DNA of 64,000 nucleotides from contig NZ_RDBP01000019.1 of NCBI RefSeq assembly GCF_008042045.1, positions 1 to 64,000 on the forward strand. The letters run 5' to 3'. The stretch is from Streptomyces sp. T39 (lineage in GTDB: Bacteria; Actinomycetota; Actinomycetes; Streptomycetales; Streptomycetaceae). The notes below the pieces were generated by a model. That model saw only the letters and a program-made list of their open reading frames with translations. It was not told the DNA's origin and did not search any database. Within the stretch, counting starts at the first letter, position 1; each line of letters starts with the position of its first letter. Positions 15,729 to 24,169 of this stretch are shown here, in pieces. A program made the position numbers and the translations under genes.

Positions 15729-16618
15729 CGACTCCCCTGGAGCCGCCGGCGCAGCCGGCTCCTGTGCGGCCTGGCCGCAAGCTCGGGCCGATCGTGGACG
15801 GCGTGGGCAGCGTTCACCGGGCATGGCTGGAGCCTCTGCGGTCGGCCTACCTCGGCAGCGGGCTGACCATGAGCCACCTCAGCGTGATGGTGCCGCTGGC
15901 GAAGTCGAAGATCTCGGAGCTCCTGCGCGGGATCGGGCACTACCCACGGTGGGAGATCATCTTCAGTCTGTCGCAGCCACTGGAGGTGCCCAGCTGGCCC
16001 CTGTACCGGCTGTGGCGCCAGGCTGCGCTGGAGGCCAGGAAGTCCTCGGACTGGGTGGAGCAGTCGACCGACAGGGCGTCGGTGACCACGTCCCAGTCCC
16101 CTCCGCTCGACCATTGGGCGTTTCGGGAGACGGTGGAGAACATGTACCGGCTGTATGCGCAGGTCTTCCTCGACGACGACCAGCGGGACACCGCCATCTC
16201 CAACACGTTCGACATCCTGTGGCTGAGCTGGAACGACGCGCTGGCCAGCCCCGACATCCGGCGGTTCGCCTGGCAGGCGCTGCGCGCCACCGTCATGTCC
16301 CGTACGCCGCACATCGACGGCCGGCCCGAGTTCGGGGCCGCGGCCTTCGACACGATCGCGCTGCAGCAGCTGGACACCGAAGCGGACCAGGCCCATCAGA
16401 TGGCGGAGAGCCTCCAGCTCTTCAAGGCCATGAGCTGGCTCCCCGAACAGCAGCTCGACGTCATGATCATGCGCCGCTCCTACGCCTTCCTCCCCGAGGA
16501 GGTGTCCGCGCTGCTCGGTGTGCCGCTGGCCGTCGTCCTGTCCAGCGAGCGGCACGCCACCCACTTTCTGGAGAGCGTCATCTGCCCGTCGACCGAGACC
16601 GAAGGGACAACCGCATGA
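15725..16618 (+). CDS. HTH / sigma-region-4-like regulatory protein
   Basis: The 297-aa protein has an N-terminal XRE-like HTH (LTMSHLSVMVPLAKSKISEL...IGHYPRWEIIF). The C-terminus resembles sigma-70 region 4 (LPEQQLDVMIMRRSY, then FLPEEVSALLGVPLAVV). No region 2 is seen, so it is not a complete sigma factor. The likely role is DNA-binding transcriptional control of this small operon. It is coupled on both sides (GTGA and ATGA overlaps). Confidence 0.6.
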   Translation: MTTPLEPPAQPAPVRPGRKLGPIVDGVGSVHRAWLEPLRSAYLGSGLTMSHLSVMVPLAKSKISELLRGIGHYPRWEIIFSLSQPLEVPSWPLYRLWRQAALEARKSSDWVEQSTDRASVTTSQSPPLDHWAFRETVENMYRLYAQVFLDDDQRDTAISNTFDILWLSWNDALASPDIRRFAWQALRATVMSRTPHIDGRPEFGAAAFDTIALQQLDTEADQAHQMAESLQLFKAMSWLPEQQLDVMIMRRSYAFLPEEVSALLGVPLAVVLSSERHATHFLESVICPSTETEGTTA

Positions 16619-17481
16619 CACGCATCGAAGAGATCCTCTCCCGGGCCCTGCTGGTCCGGGACCGCTCCGTACCCCGGGACATCGTGCCGCCCGCCAAAGC
16701 CACGTACCCCGACCAAGGCCCTGGCGTTCCCATCGCCATGTCGGGGACGACGACACCCGTGTCCTCCGCCGCTGCGAAGGACCTGCGGGCCCTGTGCGAG
16801 ACGCTGGTGACCCACGCGCCCGCGAACGACGTCGCGGACTTCGTCACCGAGCAGGTCCCCGAGCCCCGCAGCGCCATGATCCTCGCCTGCGTCCTCCAGC
16901 TCACGGACACTGACGACGGGGCCCGCTACTGGTGGCAGTACGCCTGGGGCGCCGGGCAGAGTGCGGCCGCCTACTGCCTCTACCTGCACCACCTCTCCCA
17001 GGGAGAGGCGCATCTGGCCGCGTGGTGGCACCGGCACACCGACGACGCTCGCACCGAGGCACCGCCGGGTCCCGACCCGTCGTCGGAGCCGGCCCAGACC
17101 TGGCATCCAGCCAATCAGCAGGTCACCAAGGCCTCCACCACCACCATGCTCCGTGTACTGCAGCACCTCGCGAAGCACACCACACGCACCTACTCCGCCG
17201 TGCTCGTCGAACTCATGGAATACATCCCCACCGCTGTCGCGTCCGGATACCTCCGTCAGCCCGACTGGGAGATGCCCCTGCCCGGCCCGGACTTCTCTGC
17301 CCGCGTCGCCCACCTCCTGGACGCCGCCACCAAACAGCCCGACACGCGGCGACCCAGCCTCCCGGCCCGCACCCCCTCGCGCACCCCGCATCCCACACCC
17401 GCAGCCCAGCAGCCGGCACCCACAGACGAACCCGAGCCGCATGCCCTGTCCACGGGCATCCGCGATACGGCGGCCCGCTAG
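16615..17481 (+). CDS. Hypothetical third operon protein, 288 aa
   Basis: It starts MTRIEEILSRALLVRDRSVP and has a central helical region (YWWQYAWGAGQSAAAYCLYL, then HHLSQGEAHLAAWWHRH). A Pro-rich disordered C-terminus follows from about residue 240. The ATG overlaps the stop of the HTH gene (ATGA). No family is recognised; its stable coupling with the HTH/sigma-like gene suggests a joint function. Confidence 0.6.
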   Translation: MTRIEEILSRALLVRDRSVPRDIVPPAKATYPDQGPGVPIAMSGTTTPVSSAAAKDLRALCETLVTHAPANDVADFVTEQVPEPRSAMILACVLQLTDTDDGARYWWQYAWGAGQSAAAYCLYLHHLSQGEAHLAAWWHRHTDDARTEAPPGPDPSSEPAQTWHPANQQVTKASTTTMLRVLQHLAKHTTRTYSAVLVELMEYIPTAVASGYLRQPDWEMPLPGPDFSARVAHLLDAATKQPDTRRPSLPARTPSRTPHPTPAAQQPAPTDEPEPHALSTGIRDTAAR

Positions 17482-17561
17482 AAACGGCAGTCCCCCGGCG
17501 ACGGTGACGTGCCGGGGCTGGCCGGGCAGAGAGGGCCGCTGCCGGAGGCAGCGGCCGGCTG

Positions 17562-17834
17562 CTACACCTCGATGAACGCGACCACGACCACGGTGCGCAG
17601 CGCGGTGACCCAGTACACGAGCCGGACGTGTTCGACGTCGTCGGTGTACTGGCGCAGCTGGGGACCGGTGCTGTCGCCCGGGAGCGGTTCGCCGGCGTCG
17701 GGGTCCACGGACAGGACGACCAGGGAGCGGTCCAGGGCGTGCAGTTCGGCTTCGCTGGTGATGGCGTCCAACTGCTTGGCGGCGGAGTCGGAGAACGCGA
17801 TCCGGGCCCGGCGCCGGCCGGGCGGTGCGGGCAT
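17562..17834 (-). CDS. RelE/ParE-like toxin candidate
   Basis: The 90-aa basic protein reads ...RARIAFSDSAAKQLDAITSE with a C-terminal YTDDVEHVRLVYWVTALRTV. This pattern of N-terminal beta strand and helix with a VRLVYWV strand fits the RelE/ParE toxin fold. It starts one base inside the stop of the upstream partner (TGATG), the usual antitoxin-toxin layout. It lies just before the first CRISPR array. Confidence 0.55.
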   Translation of the reverse strand: MPAPPGRRRARIAFSDSAAKQLDAITSEAELHALDRSLVVLSVDPDAGEPLPGDSTGPQLRQYTDDVEHVRLVYWVTALRTVVVVAFIEV

Positions 17835-18070
17835 CAGGCGACGGCCGGGCGCTGGGCGGCGAGCCGGGCGAGATGCTGCTCACGCAGCTCTTCCCACGGT
17901 ATGCAGTCCTCTGCCGCGGGCAGGCCGTTGGCGGCGATGTCCTCCAGGACAGCGGCGAGCTGGTCGGCGCTCTCGCGGGTCCGGGCCGCGTACGCGCGCA
18001 CGCCTTCGGCGGCAGCAGGTGTCAACTGCTGCCGGGCGGCGGTGTCGGCAGGGGCCGGCTGGTCACTCAT
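17834..18070 (-). CDS. Antitoxin-like partner of the RelE/ParE candidate
   Basis: The 78-aa acidic, helical protein starts MSDQPAPADTAARQQLTPAA and contains AAAEGVRAYAARTRESADQL. It is encoded first in the pair. The pairing is inferred from size, charge and overlap; no DNA-binding motif is obvious. The interval 18071-18234 to the array holds nothing recognised. Confidence 0.5.
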   Translation of the reverse strand: MSDQPAPADTAARQQLTPAAAEGVRAYAARTRESADQLAAVLEDIAANGLPAAEDCIPWEELREQHLARLAAQRPAVA

Positions 18071-18234
18071 CGAGTCCTCCCCAAACAGGCACTGAGCTCG
18101 TGTCACCACGGTAACCCCGGACAGCACCGCCAGAAGCGCAGTCAGACACTCGAGCGGCAGCAGAAGGAACTCGTCGTGGTCGTCCTGACACAGCAGGCAG
18201 GACGACCGCGGTCGCCAGGACTGGTGGTGCCCGG

Positions 18235-19078
18235 TGGAGAACCCCCGCGTCGGCAGGGAGGACGGCCAGGGCGTCACCGCGGCGCCACCACCGTTCGGAG
18301 CACCCCCGCGTCGGCGGGGAGGACGCGAGCGCGGTGTCGACCTCGCCGAGCGTCTCCGGAGCACCCCCGCGTCGGCGGGGAGGACCGGGACAGGGTGAGC
18401 GCCCCACCTCCGTAGACCGGAGCACCCCCGCGTCGGCGGGGAGGACGCCTCGATGACCACGCCGTCAGCCCGTGCCGCCGGCACCCCGCGTCGGCGGGGA
18501 GGACATCACGAAGGCCAAGCCCGGTGACCTGATCTACGGAGCACCCACGCGTCGGCGGGGAGGACATCGACTGGATGAGGTTCCACGGGGCGTCCGCCGG
18601 AGCACCCCCGCGTCGGCGGGGAGGACCGCGACGACCAGCTGCCCGACCGACTCGACCGCCGGAGCACCCCCGCGTCGGCGGGGAGGACACGATGAGTTGG
18701 TGGCGAGCCGCTCCAGGTGGCGGAGCACCCCCGCGTCGGCGGGGAGGACCGGCGCACGGATGAACACGGGAGCCCGGTCGGCGGAGCACCCCCGCGTCGG
18801 CGGGGAGGACACCTTCGCCGTCAGCCCGGCCGCCATGGCGTGCGGAGCACCCCCGCGTCGACGGGGAGGACGTGTACGTGATGAGGCGCGTGTAGCCGAG
18901 GGCCGGAGCACCCCCGCGTCGGCGGGGAGGACCCCGCCGACGCGGGGGTGCTCCGCTCCTTCACGGACGGCAGGGCGTCCCCATGCGAGGCGCCCCCGCT
19001 ACGGCGGCGGGGAGGATTCTCTGAGGGCGAGCTATAGCCGTGCGCTTCGCGGAGCACCCCTGCGTTGGCGGGGAGGAC
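18235..19078 (-). CRISPR. Type I-E CRISPR array 1, about 15 units
   Basis: The 29-bp repeats read in the minus orientation begin GTCCTCCCCGCCGACG and end GTGCTCCG, with 32-33-base spacers. Repeat starts are at 18235, 18296, 18357, 18418, about 18477, 18537, 18598, 18660, 18721, 18782, 18843 and 18904, then an inverted unit at 18932-18955, then degenerate repeats at 18989 and 19050. The left-most repeat has a changed end, consistent with a trailer. Only 36 bases separate the right end from cas6e, leaving no room for a full leader, so transcription may come from the cas operon. Confidence 0.95.
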
Positions 19079-19114
19079 TCTTCCTCGGAGTTTCCCGCGC
19101 GCCCGCCGGTGAGC

Positions 19115-19780
19115 TCATCGAGCGGGAGCGATACTGAGCAGTCCGCATCCGTAAGCCTTTCCCCGTCCGATTCCTTTGGCGAGCTTTTCGCGAAGCATTT
19201 CGGCGTCGAGGATTCTGGCTGTTCCGTCGAATTGTGTGCGTGCATGTTGGATTCGCTGCTCTGCCGCAGCGCCTTCGGAGCCTCGACGGCCGCGTACCAT
19301 GGCGAGCGGGTGCGCGTTGATGTTCAGCGGTTCCAACCCGCTTGCGTTGGACTGACGTTCCCACCATTCAATGGCGGCGTTTCCGCTCAAGGCGACGATT
19401 GGCGGGAGACTGTCAGCTTGCCGGGTGGTAGCTCGTGGTTTGCGAACCGGGTTGGCCACGCATCGGTAGTTTACGACCATTCCCTTTTGCAGGTGTGACA
19501 GCAAGGTGTCAAGCGATCGCGTTTCGATGCTGCCGTAGCCGTCTGGCAGGCGCGAGGGATTGGGTTGCATGTGGCTCTGCAGCAGGATTTGCGGTCCCCG
19601 TGGGGTCTCCTCGGCGCGGAACAAGATTCCGAATGTGAAACGGGCTGGGCCTTGGACGCCGTCGGGGAACATTTGCAGCATGCGTTTGTGCAATCGGATT
19701 CCATTATCGTTGCCGCCGAGGTCTCGGCGGGCTTCGCGTGAACTGGGCGAGGGCACGATGCGGGTCAGCAACAAGGTCAC
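19115..19780 (-). CDS. cas6e: CRISPR pre-crRNA endoribonuclease Cas6e (CasE)
   Basis: The 221-aa protein has the Cas6e N-terminal RRM-like fold with MTLLLTRIVPSPS and a basic His-containing segment NGIRLHKRMLQMF, where the catalytic His is expected. It ends in a Gly-rich loop, GIGRGKAYGCGLLSIAP. It cuts the repeat hairpin to mature crRNA. The GTG start overlaps the cas5 stop (GTGA). It is the last gene of the operon; cas1 and cas2, which normally follow, are absent and array 1 starts instead. Confidence 0.93.
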   Translation of the reverse strand: MTLLLTRIVPSPSSREARRDLGGNDNGIRLHKRMLQMFPDGVQGPARFTFGILFRAEETPRGPQILLQSHMQPNPSRLPDGYGSIETRSLDTLLSHLQKGMVVNYRCVANPVRKPRATTRQADSLPPIVALSGNAAIEWWERQSNASGLEPLNINAHPLAMVRGRRGSEGAAAEQRIQHARTQFDGTARILDAEMLREKLAKGIGRGKAYGCGLLSIAPAR

Positions 19781-20601
19781 CGTGCACTCCTCTCTGACGT
19801 GGCGAAATGTATTTCGATATATTTTTGGAGATTTTCCAGATAGCTGGTGCCAAATCCTGCGTGTGGGGCGTCGGGGAGGGTCACGGCGCGCCTGTAGAGC
19901 GGTCGGGGTCGATATCGGCGTTCCAGCGGCTCGAACGACAGCGGCTCGTCGGTGACTTCACCACTGTGGTGATCACCGTCACCACGGTCTGGAGCGTCAG
20001 GGTCAACAGGCAGCTGACCGAGGGGCTTGTCGCTGTAGAAGTCGGTCGGCTGCAGACCATGGCGCGGGCCTTTTGTTGCGAGCGGCAGCCGTACCAGGTG
20101 GTGCAGAGGATTTTCTACGTTTCCCAAGAGAACAGGACCCTCGGGCGGGCAGGACCGACGGCCTAGAAACAGGGGCCAGTACGGGTCCCGTAGGGCGCCA
20201 GCGCATAGGTGAAGCAGCTCTGCGTTGTCGGAGGTGAGCGCGAGGGTGAAAGCCGCGTCAGCGAGGTACTGGCGTTTGGACACCAGCGTGCCTTTTCCTT
20301 CGGGCCTGCGCTTTCCGTCCACGGTGATCACTTGCTCGTCTGCGGGCAGCCCGCCGCCTACGGTGTGGAAGTCGGACAGGACAACGCCGGGGCGGTCGAC
20401 TCGTACTGTCATCGACAGCGAGGCGAGGTCGTCGAGGGGTGCTCCGCGCTCCCGCCCGAGAGCCGCGGCGAGCATGCCGACGACGCCGGATCGGGTGGGG
20501 AATCTGGCTGTGTCACGCCAGAGGTATTTGCTGTGCGTGCCCCAGGACTGCAGGGGGCCGGCCAGGCGCAAGAGCAGTCCGCGGGGTTGGTTCTCGGTCA
20601 T
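19777..20601 (-). CDS. cas5e: Cascade subunit Cas5e (CasD)
   Basis: The 274-aa protein starts MTENQPRGLLLRLAGPLQSW, with the Cas5 signature GPLQSWGTHSKY and RDTARFPTRSGVVGMLAAAL. The final part ends GFGTSYLENLQKYIEIHF. It binds the crRNA 5' handle in Cascade. It is coupled to cas7 by ATGA (20598-20601) and to cas6e by GTGA. Confidence 0.93.
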   Translation of the reverse strand: MTENQPRGLLLRLAGPLQSWGTHSKYLWRDTARFPTRSGVVGMLAAALGRERGAPLDDLASLSMTVRVDRPGVVLSDFHTVGGGLPADEQVITVDGKRRPEGKGTLVSKRQYLADAAFTLALTSDNAELLHLCAGALRDPYWPLFLGRRSCPPEGPVLLGNVENPLHHLVRLPLATKGPRHGLQPTDFYSDKPLGQLPVDPDAPDRGDGDHHSGEVTDEPLSFEPLERRYRPRPLYRRAVTLPDAPHAGFGTSYLENLQKYIEIHFATSERSAR

Positions 20602-21773
20602 TGCGGCGCCTGGGCCAGGGCAGCGTCGACGGCGGCGGTGACGAGAGCGTCGAAGGACGAGTGGCGCTGTCCGAGGTGCTCGAGTTTGTCGAAGTGGAGG
20701 GAAGCGTGTGCGGTGTGCAGGAGGCGGTCCGGGCCGAGGAGGATGTTTGCGGCCTTGGAGTAGGCGTCGATGCTTGCCACGGAGCGCGTGGCGTAGCCGC
20801 CCTGTTGAGCGGATCGTACGGGCTCCTCGAAGGCTGCGGCGAAGGACAGGGGCCGGTCGGAGCGGACTGCGACGTGGACCAGGTGGGGGATCGAGTGCGG
20901 GGCGGTGGAGTTCTTCTTGGCCTGGGGCAGTGACTCGATGAAGGAGCGCAGGAACTGGCCGGCGAGCTCGCGTGCGGCGCTGGCGGCGATGTCGTTGTCG
21001 TCGCTCAGGTTCTTGGCGAGTTCGTGGAGGTCGATTGTGGCGAACCGGTACAGGGTGCCGGTGCTGAACTCGGCGGTGCCCATGTGGCCGCTGCCGGTTT
21101 CGTCGCCCTTCGCTGCGGTGACGTCGTCGACGGCTGCGAAGTAGTCGAGTTCGACCTCAGTGGTGTGTGTGGTGAAGGCGTGTGCGACCTGGACGGCGCC
21201 GTCGACATTGGCCTGGTCGACCTCGGCGAGCATGCGGCCGAAAAGGTTGATGACGCCGTTCCTTTTGATGATAATGTTGTCGATCTTCCCTTTCAGTGCA
21301 CTTTCGGGCTTCTTCTTTTCTTTGCCGGTGAAGTCGGTCGTGATCGCCTCCTTGTGGGCTTCGGCGATGTCAGCCAGTTCCTCGATGGCGTCTTCGGGGA
21401 GGTAGATGAGGGCGTTGGTCAGGACCTTGTTGGTGATGTGCTGCTTGTCTTTCCCTTTGGCCACCTCCCATTTGATGCTGCTCCCGGCCGCGACATGCGC
21501 ACCGGCACGGTCGGCCAACGCGTCATCCCAGCCGCGGTGGCGGAGTGCTTCGGCGACCCGCTCGCCGATGCGGCGGGTGCGCAGCGTGTTGTCTTCGAGG
21601 GCGTCCTGGAGATGCTCGCGGATCGCACGCTTCCAGGACTGGCTGGAGATGCGGGTGCGCAGGGCATCGCCGTAGAGCATGGTCTTCACCGAGTTGGTGT
21701 CGTCCCGGTTCAGGTTCGCGTAGGGGATGGACTGGATGACGTGGATGTCGATGAAGCGTGGCTTGCGGGCCAT
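20598..21773 (-). CDS. cas7e: Cascade backbone subunit Cas7e (CasC)
   Basis: The 391-aa protein reads MARKPRFIDIHVIQSIPYAN, then LNRDDTNSVKTMLYG and RTRISSQSWKRAIRE, the typical I-E Cas7 N-terminus. Its length is normal for the family. It forms the crRNA-coating filament of the interference complex. It starts 26 bases after cse2. Confidence 0.95.
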   Translation of the reverse strand: MARKPRFIDIHVIQSIPYANLNRDDTNSVKTMLYGDALRTRISSQSWKRAIREHLQDALEDNTLRTRRIGERVAEALRHRGWDDALADRAGAHVAAGSSIKWEVAKGKDKQHITNKVLTNALIYLPEDAIEELADIAEAHKEAITTDFTGKEKKKPESALKGKIDNIIIKRNGVINLFGRMLAEVDQANVDGAVQVAHAFTTHTTEVELDYFAAVDDVTAAKGDETGSGHMGTAEFSTGTLYRFATIDLHELAKNLSDDNDIAASAARELAGQFLRSFIESLPQAKKNSTAPHSIPHLVHVAVRSDRPLSFAAAFEEPVRSAQQGGYATRSVASIDAYSKAANILLGPDRLLHTAHASLHFDKLEHLGQRHSSFDALVTAAVDAALAQAPQ

Positions 21774-21799
21774 CAGGGAACTCCTGTGGGTTAAGGGGG

Positions 21800-22465
21800 T
21801 CAGCCCTTGTCGGCTGAGGCGGTGATCCGGTAGAAGTCCTGCAGCCAGCGGCGGCTGATGCGCCCTGACTGGTACGGCCAGTTGATGAGGTCTGCCAGCA
21901 GTTGTCCCCAGTCGATGGTGGCGTCGGTGGTGCGCACCTGATTGACCGCTGCGGGGAGGTGGAGATGGATGCCGCGCAGGCTCTGCCGTGTCAGGAGGTT
22001 GATGCGGCTTTCTGCGGCGCTCTTGCGCATGGAAGCGCCCTTCGCGATGACGGCTTGGCCAAGAGTGGCACCGAAGGAGGTCCCGTACGGGGGGATCTCC
22101 GCGGAGGCGGCCGCCTCGGCCGGTTCTCCGCCGTTCTCGAGTAGCTGCTCATCCTGCTCCGCGGCAGTGGCTTCGTCGTCGTTGGGTTCGGGCGCGAAGG
22201 TGTGCCGGGGCTGGGCTGCAATGAGCGAGGCCACGGTGTAGTGGGCCTGCGCTGTTCGGTCATCGCACTGTTCTGGCAGGAGCGGGGTCAGCAGTCGGTG
22301 CATGGGGCGGGCGCGCGGGTGGTCCAGATCGCGGCGCAGGCCCGAGCGCAGGGCCGCGCGGGCTCCGGGGTCCTCACGGCACAGGTGCTCGACATCCCGC
22401 ACGAAGGTGGCGTACGTGGTGCGCGTCTTGTGGCGCTTGTTCGGTTCCGCGGCGTGGGTGGTCAC
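21800..22465 (-). CDS. cse2: Cascade small subunit Cse2 (CasB)
   Basis: The 221-aa helical protein contains ARAALRSGLRRDLDHPRARP and RMHRLL-type helices typical of Cse2, with an acidic low-complexity insert (ATAAEQDEQLLENGGE). It ends QSGRISRRWLQDFYRIT. It stabilises the R-loop in Cascade. It sits between cse1 and cas7 as in standard I-E operons. Confidence 0.92.
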   Translation of the reverse strand: MTTHAAEPNKRHKTRTTYATFVRDVEHLCREDPGARAALRSGLRRDLDHPRARPMHRLLTPLLPEQCDDRTAQAHYTVASLIAAQPRHTFAPEPNDDEATAAEQDEQLLENGGEPAEAAASAEIPPYGTSFGATLGQAVIAKGASMRKSAAESRINLLTRQSLRGIHLHLPAAVNQVRTTDATIDWGQLLADLINWPYQSGRISRRWLQDFYRITASADKG

Positions 22466-22499
22466 TGCCTGTCCTCAAGTTGGTGGGCGATGGTCACGG

Positions 22500-24104
22500 C
22501 TACTTGGCCGATCTGTTCGTCCTGGCCTTCGCCATCGCCTTGTACGGGTCGGCCAGGGCGGCGAGGATGAGCGCCTTTGCCTTGGTGACGGCCTTCGCGC
22601 CCCGTGTTGTACGTGTCACGGAGTCGGTCACCGACTCGTAGGCATTGAGTGCGTGCCGCCCGAAAGCCCTGCATGCGGCTTCGACGTCGAATTCGCAGTC
22701 CGCAGCACCGCTTGAGCGGGGCAGCTTCCGGAACCTGGACCAGAACTCGTCCTCCGCCGACGGCCAGTAGCGTGCCGCTACCGCGTCCAGCCAGGCTCCG
22801 GGGTCGTTCTTCTTGTCATCCGTGTACGTCAGCCAGGCTTCCTTCGTGGCCTGCTCCAGCCGGCTCCCGAAGAGCTCGCCAAGTTCACGGAGCTGGCGAA
22901 CGGGCAGGTCGGTGCTCATCGCCTCTTCCTCGACTCGGGAGAGCAGTACCGGGGTGGTGGAGTCGACGAGCTGGTAGTTGGCCGCTTGACTGGTGTCCTG
23001 TTCGAAGCCGAGCGCCCGTACTCGTAGGTACTCGCTGACGTCGAAGGCGTGGTCCATCACCTTCGGCTGGATGGGGCTTGCGTCGTCCAGCTGTTTGAGC
23101 AGTAGGGCGTCAACGTCCCGCCAGAGGGATCGGGAGGAGCGTGCAAGCCGGGGGAAGGTCTCTCCGTCCTTGCCGATGTCCCAGATGAGGTAGTCGTCTT
23201 CCGGCCGGATCCGCTCGGCGTTGTAAGCCCAGGTGATGTATGCGTCGGCGGTGTGCCGGCCGTCCGGGGCGGGGACGAGGTACAGGGCGTGCTGCGAGCA
23301 GGCGGTGAGTCGTGAGCAGGGGCCCTGTGGTTCGGGCATCGGTTTGAGCGGGTCGGGGAGGTCGTCGCGCTCCCACGGGCACAGGTCGACCTGCCGGCTG
23401 ACGTCGCCGTCCGGTGGGGTCAGGCCCGCCAGCAGCGTCAGGAAGAGGTTGTCGCACTCCGGGTGGTACGACAGTGCGGCCCGCAGTGGTGATGCCTTCG
23501 CATAGTGGTGGCTCACCTCCTCGACTGCGCGCCTCGAGAGGGCGCCGGGGGCTCCCCAGTAGTGCCAGGTCAGCAGCGACAGCGCTGTCTGCGAAAGGTC
23601 GGGGAGCACATGTTTGTCATGGCTCCAGTGCCCGAACCAGGACTGGTTGTTGCCCGCTGCCCGGCTCATGACCAGCTTGTGGACCCCGGCAGTCTGGTTC
23701 CTGTCGCACTGGTCGGGGAGGCGAGGGTCCTGGAGCCAGGGGCGATCGCGATCGAACAGGTCGAAGCGGTGGGTCCACTGGTCGAAGTAGCCGGCGATGC
23801 CGGCCCTGCGGCCGGCGGGAAGTTCAATGCTTCGCTCAGGAAAGCCCTGCTCGAGGACTTCCTCCCGCCGATCACCCCAGCTTCCGGGACCGGCCTCGTC
23901 CAAAGCGGTGATCCGGGCGGTGAGCGCGTACAGCACGCGCAGCAGCGCCGAGTGAGCCGGAGCCTCCGGAATCAGCAGCGTGCGAATGTCCTGGGCCTGC
24001 AGGAACAGGCTCCTTAAGCCCACTCTCGGTGGCCCTGACTTCCCCTCCAGCCACGCAACCGGGATCCATGGCTCATCGATCAGATTGAACGCAGGCGTTG
24101 ACAC
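22500..24104 (-). CDS. cse1: Cascade large subunit Cse1 (CasA/Cas8e)
   Basis: The 534-aa protein reads VSTPAFNLIDEPWIPVAWLE, the signature Cse1 N-terminus, followed by GLRSLF and a Cys-bearing region (HPECDNLFLTLLAGL). It recognises the PAM and recruits Cas3. GTG 24104 is chosen because it gives the family N-terminus and has GGGAGGGG just upstream; the open frame extends to 24242. Confidence 0.93.
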   Translation of the reverse strand: MSTPAFNLIDEPWIPVAWLEGKSGPPRVGLRSLFLQAQDIRTLLIPEAPAHSALLRVLYALTARITALDEAGPGSWGDRREEVLEQGFPERSIELPAGRRAGIAGYFDQWTHRFDLFDRDRPWLQDPRLPDQCDRNQTAGVHKLVMSRAAGNNQSWFGHWSHDKHVLPDLSQTALSLLTWHYWGAPGALSRRAVEEVSHHYAKASPLRAALSYHPECDNLFLTLLAGLTPPDGDVSRQVDLCPWERDDLPDPLKPMPEPQGPCSRLTACSQHALYLVPAPDGRHTADAYITWAYNAERIRPEDDYLIWDIGKDGETFPRLARSSRSLWRDVDALLLKQLDDASPIQPKVMDHAFDVSEYLRVRALGFEQDTSQAANYQLVDSTTPVLLSRVEEEAMSTDLPVRQLRELGELFGSRLEQATKEAWLTYTDDKKNDPGAWLDAVAARYWPSAEDEFWSRFRKLPRSSGAADCEFDVEAACRAFGRHALNAYESVTDSVTRTTRGAKAVTKAKALILAALADPYKAMAKARTNRSAK

Positions 24105-24169
24105 GCCCCTCCCCCCATGGTCGAACGTCCACCGAATGCTAGACGGGCGTACACGGGCGGACTGGGCGT

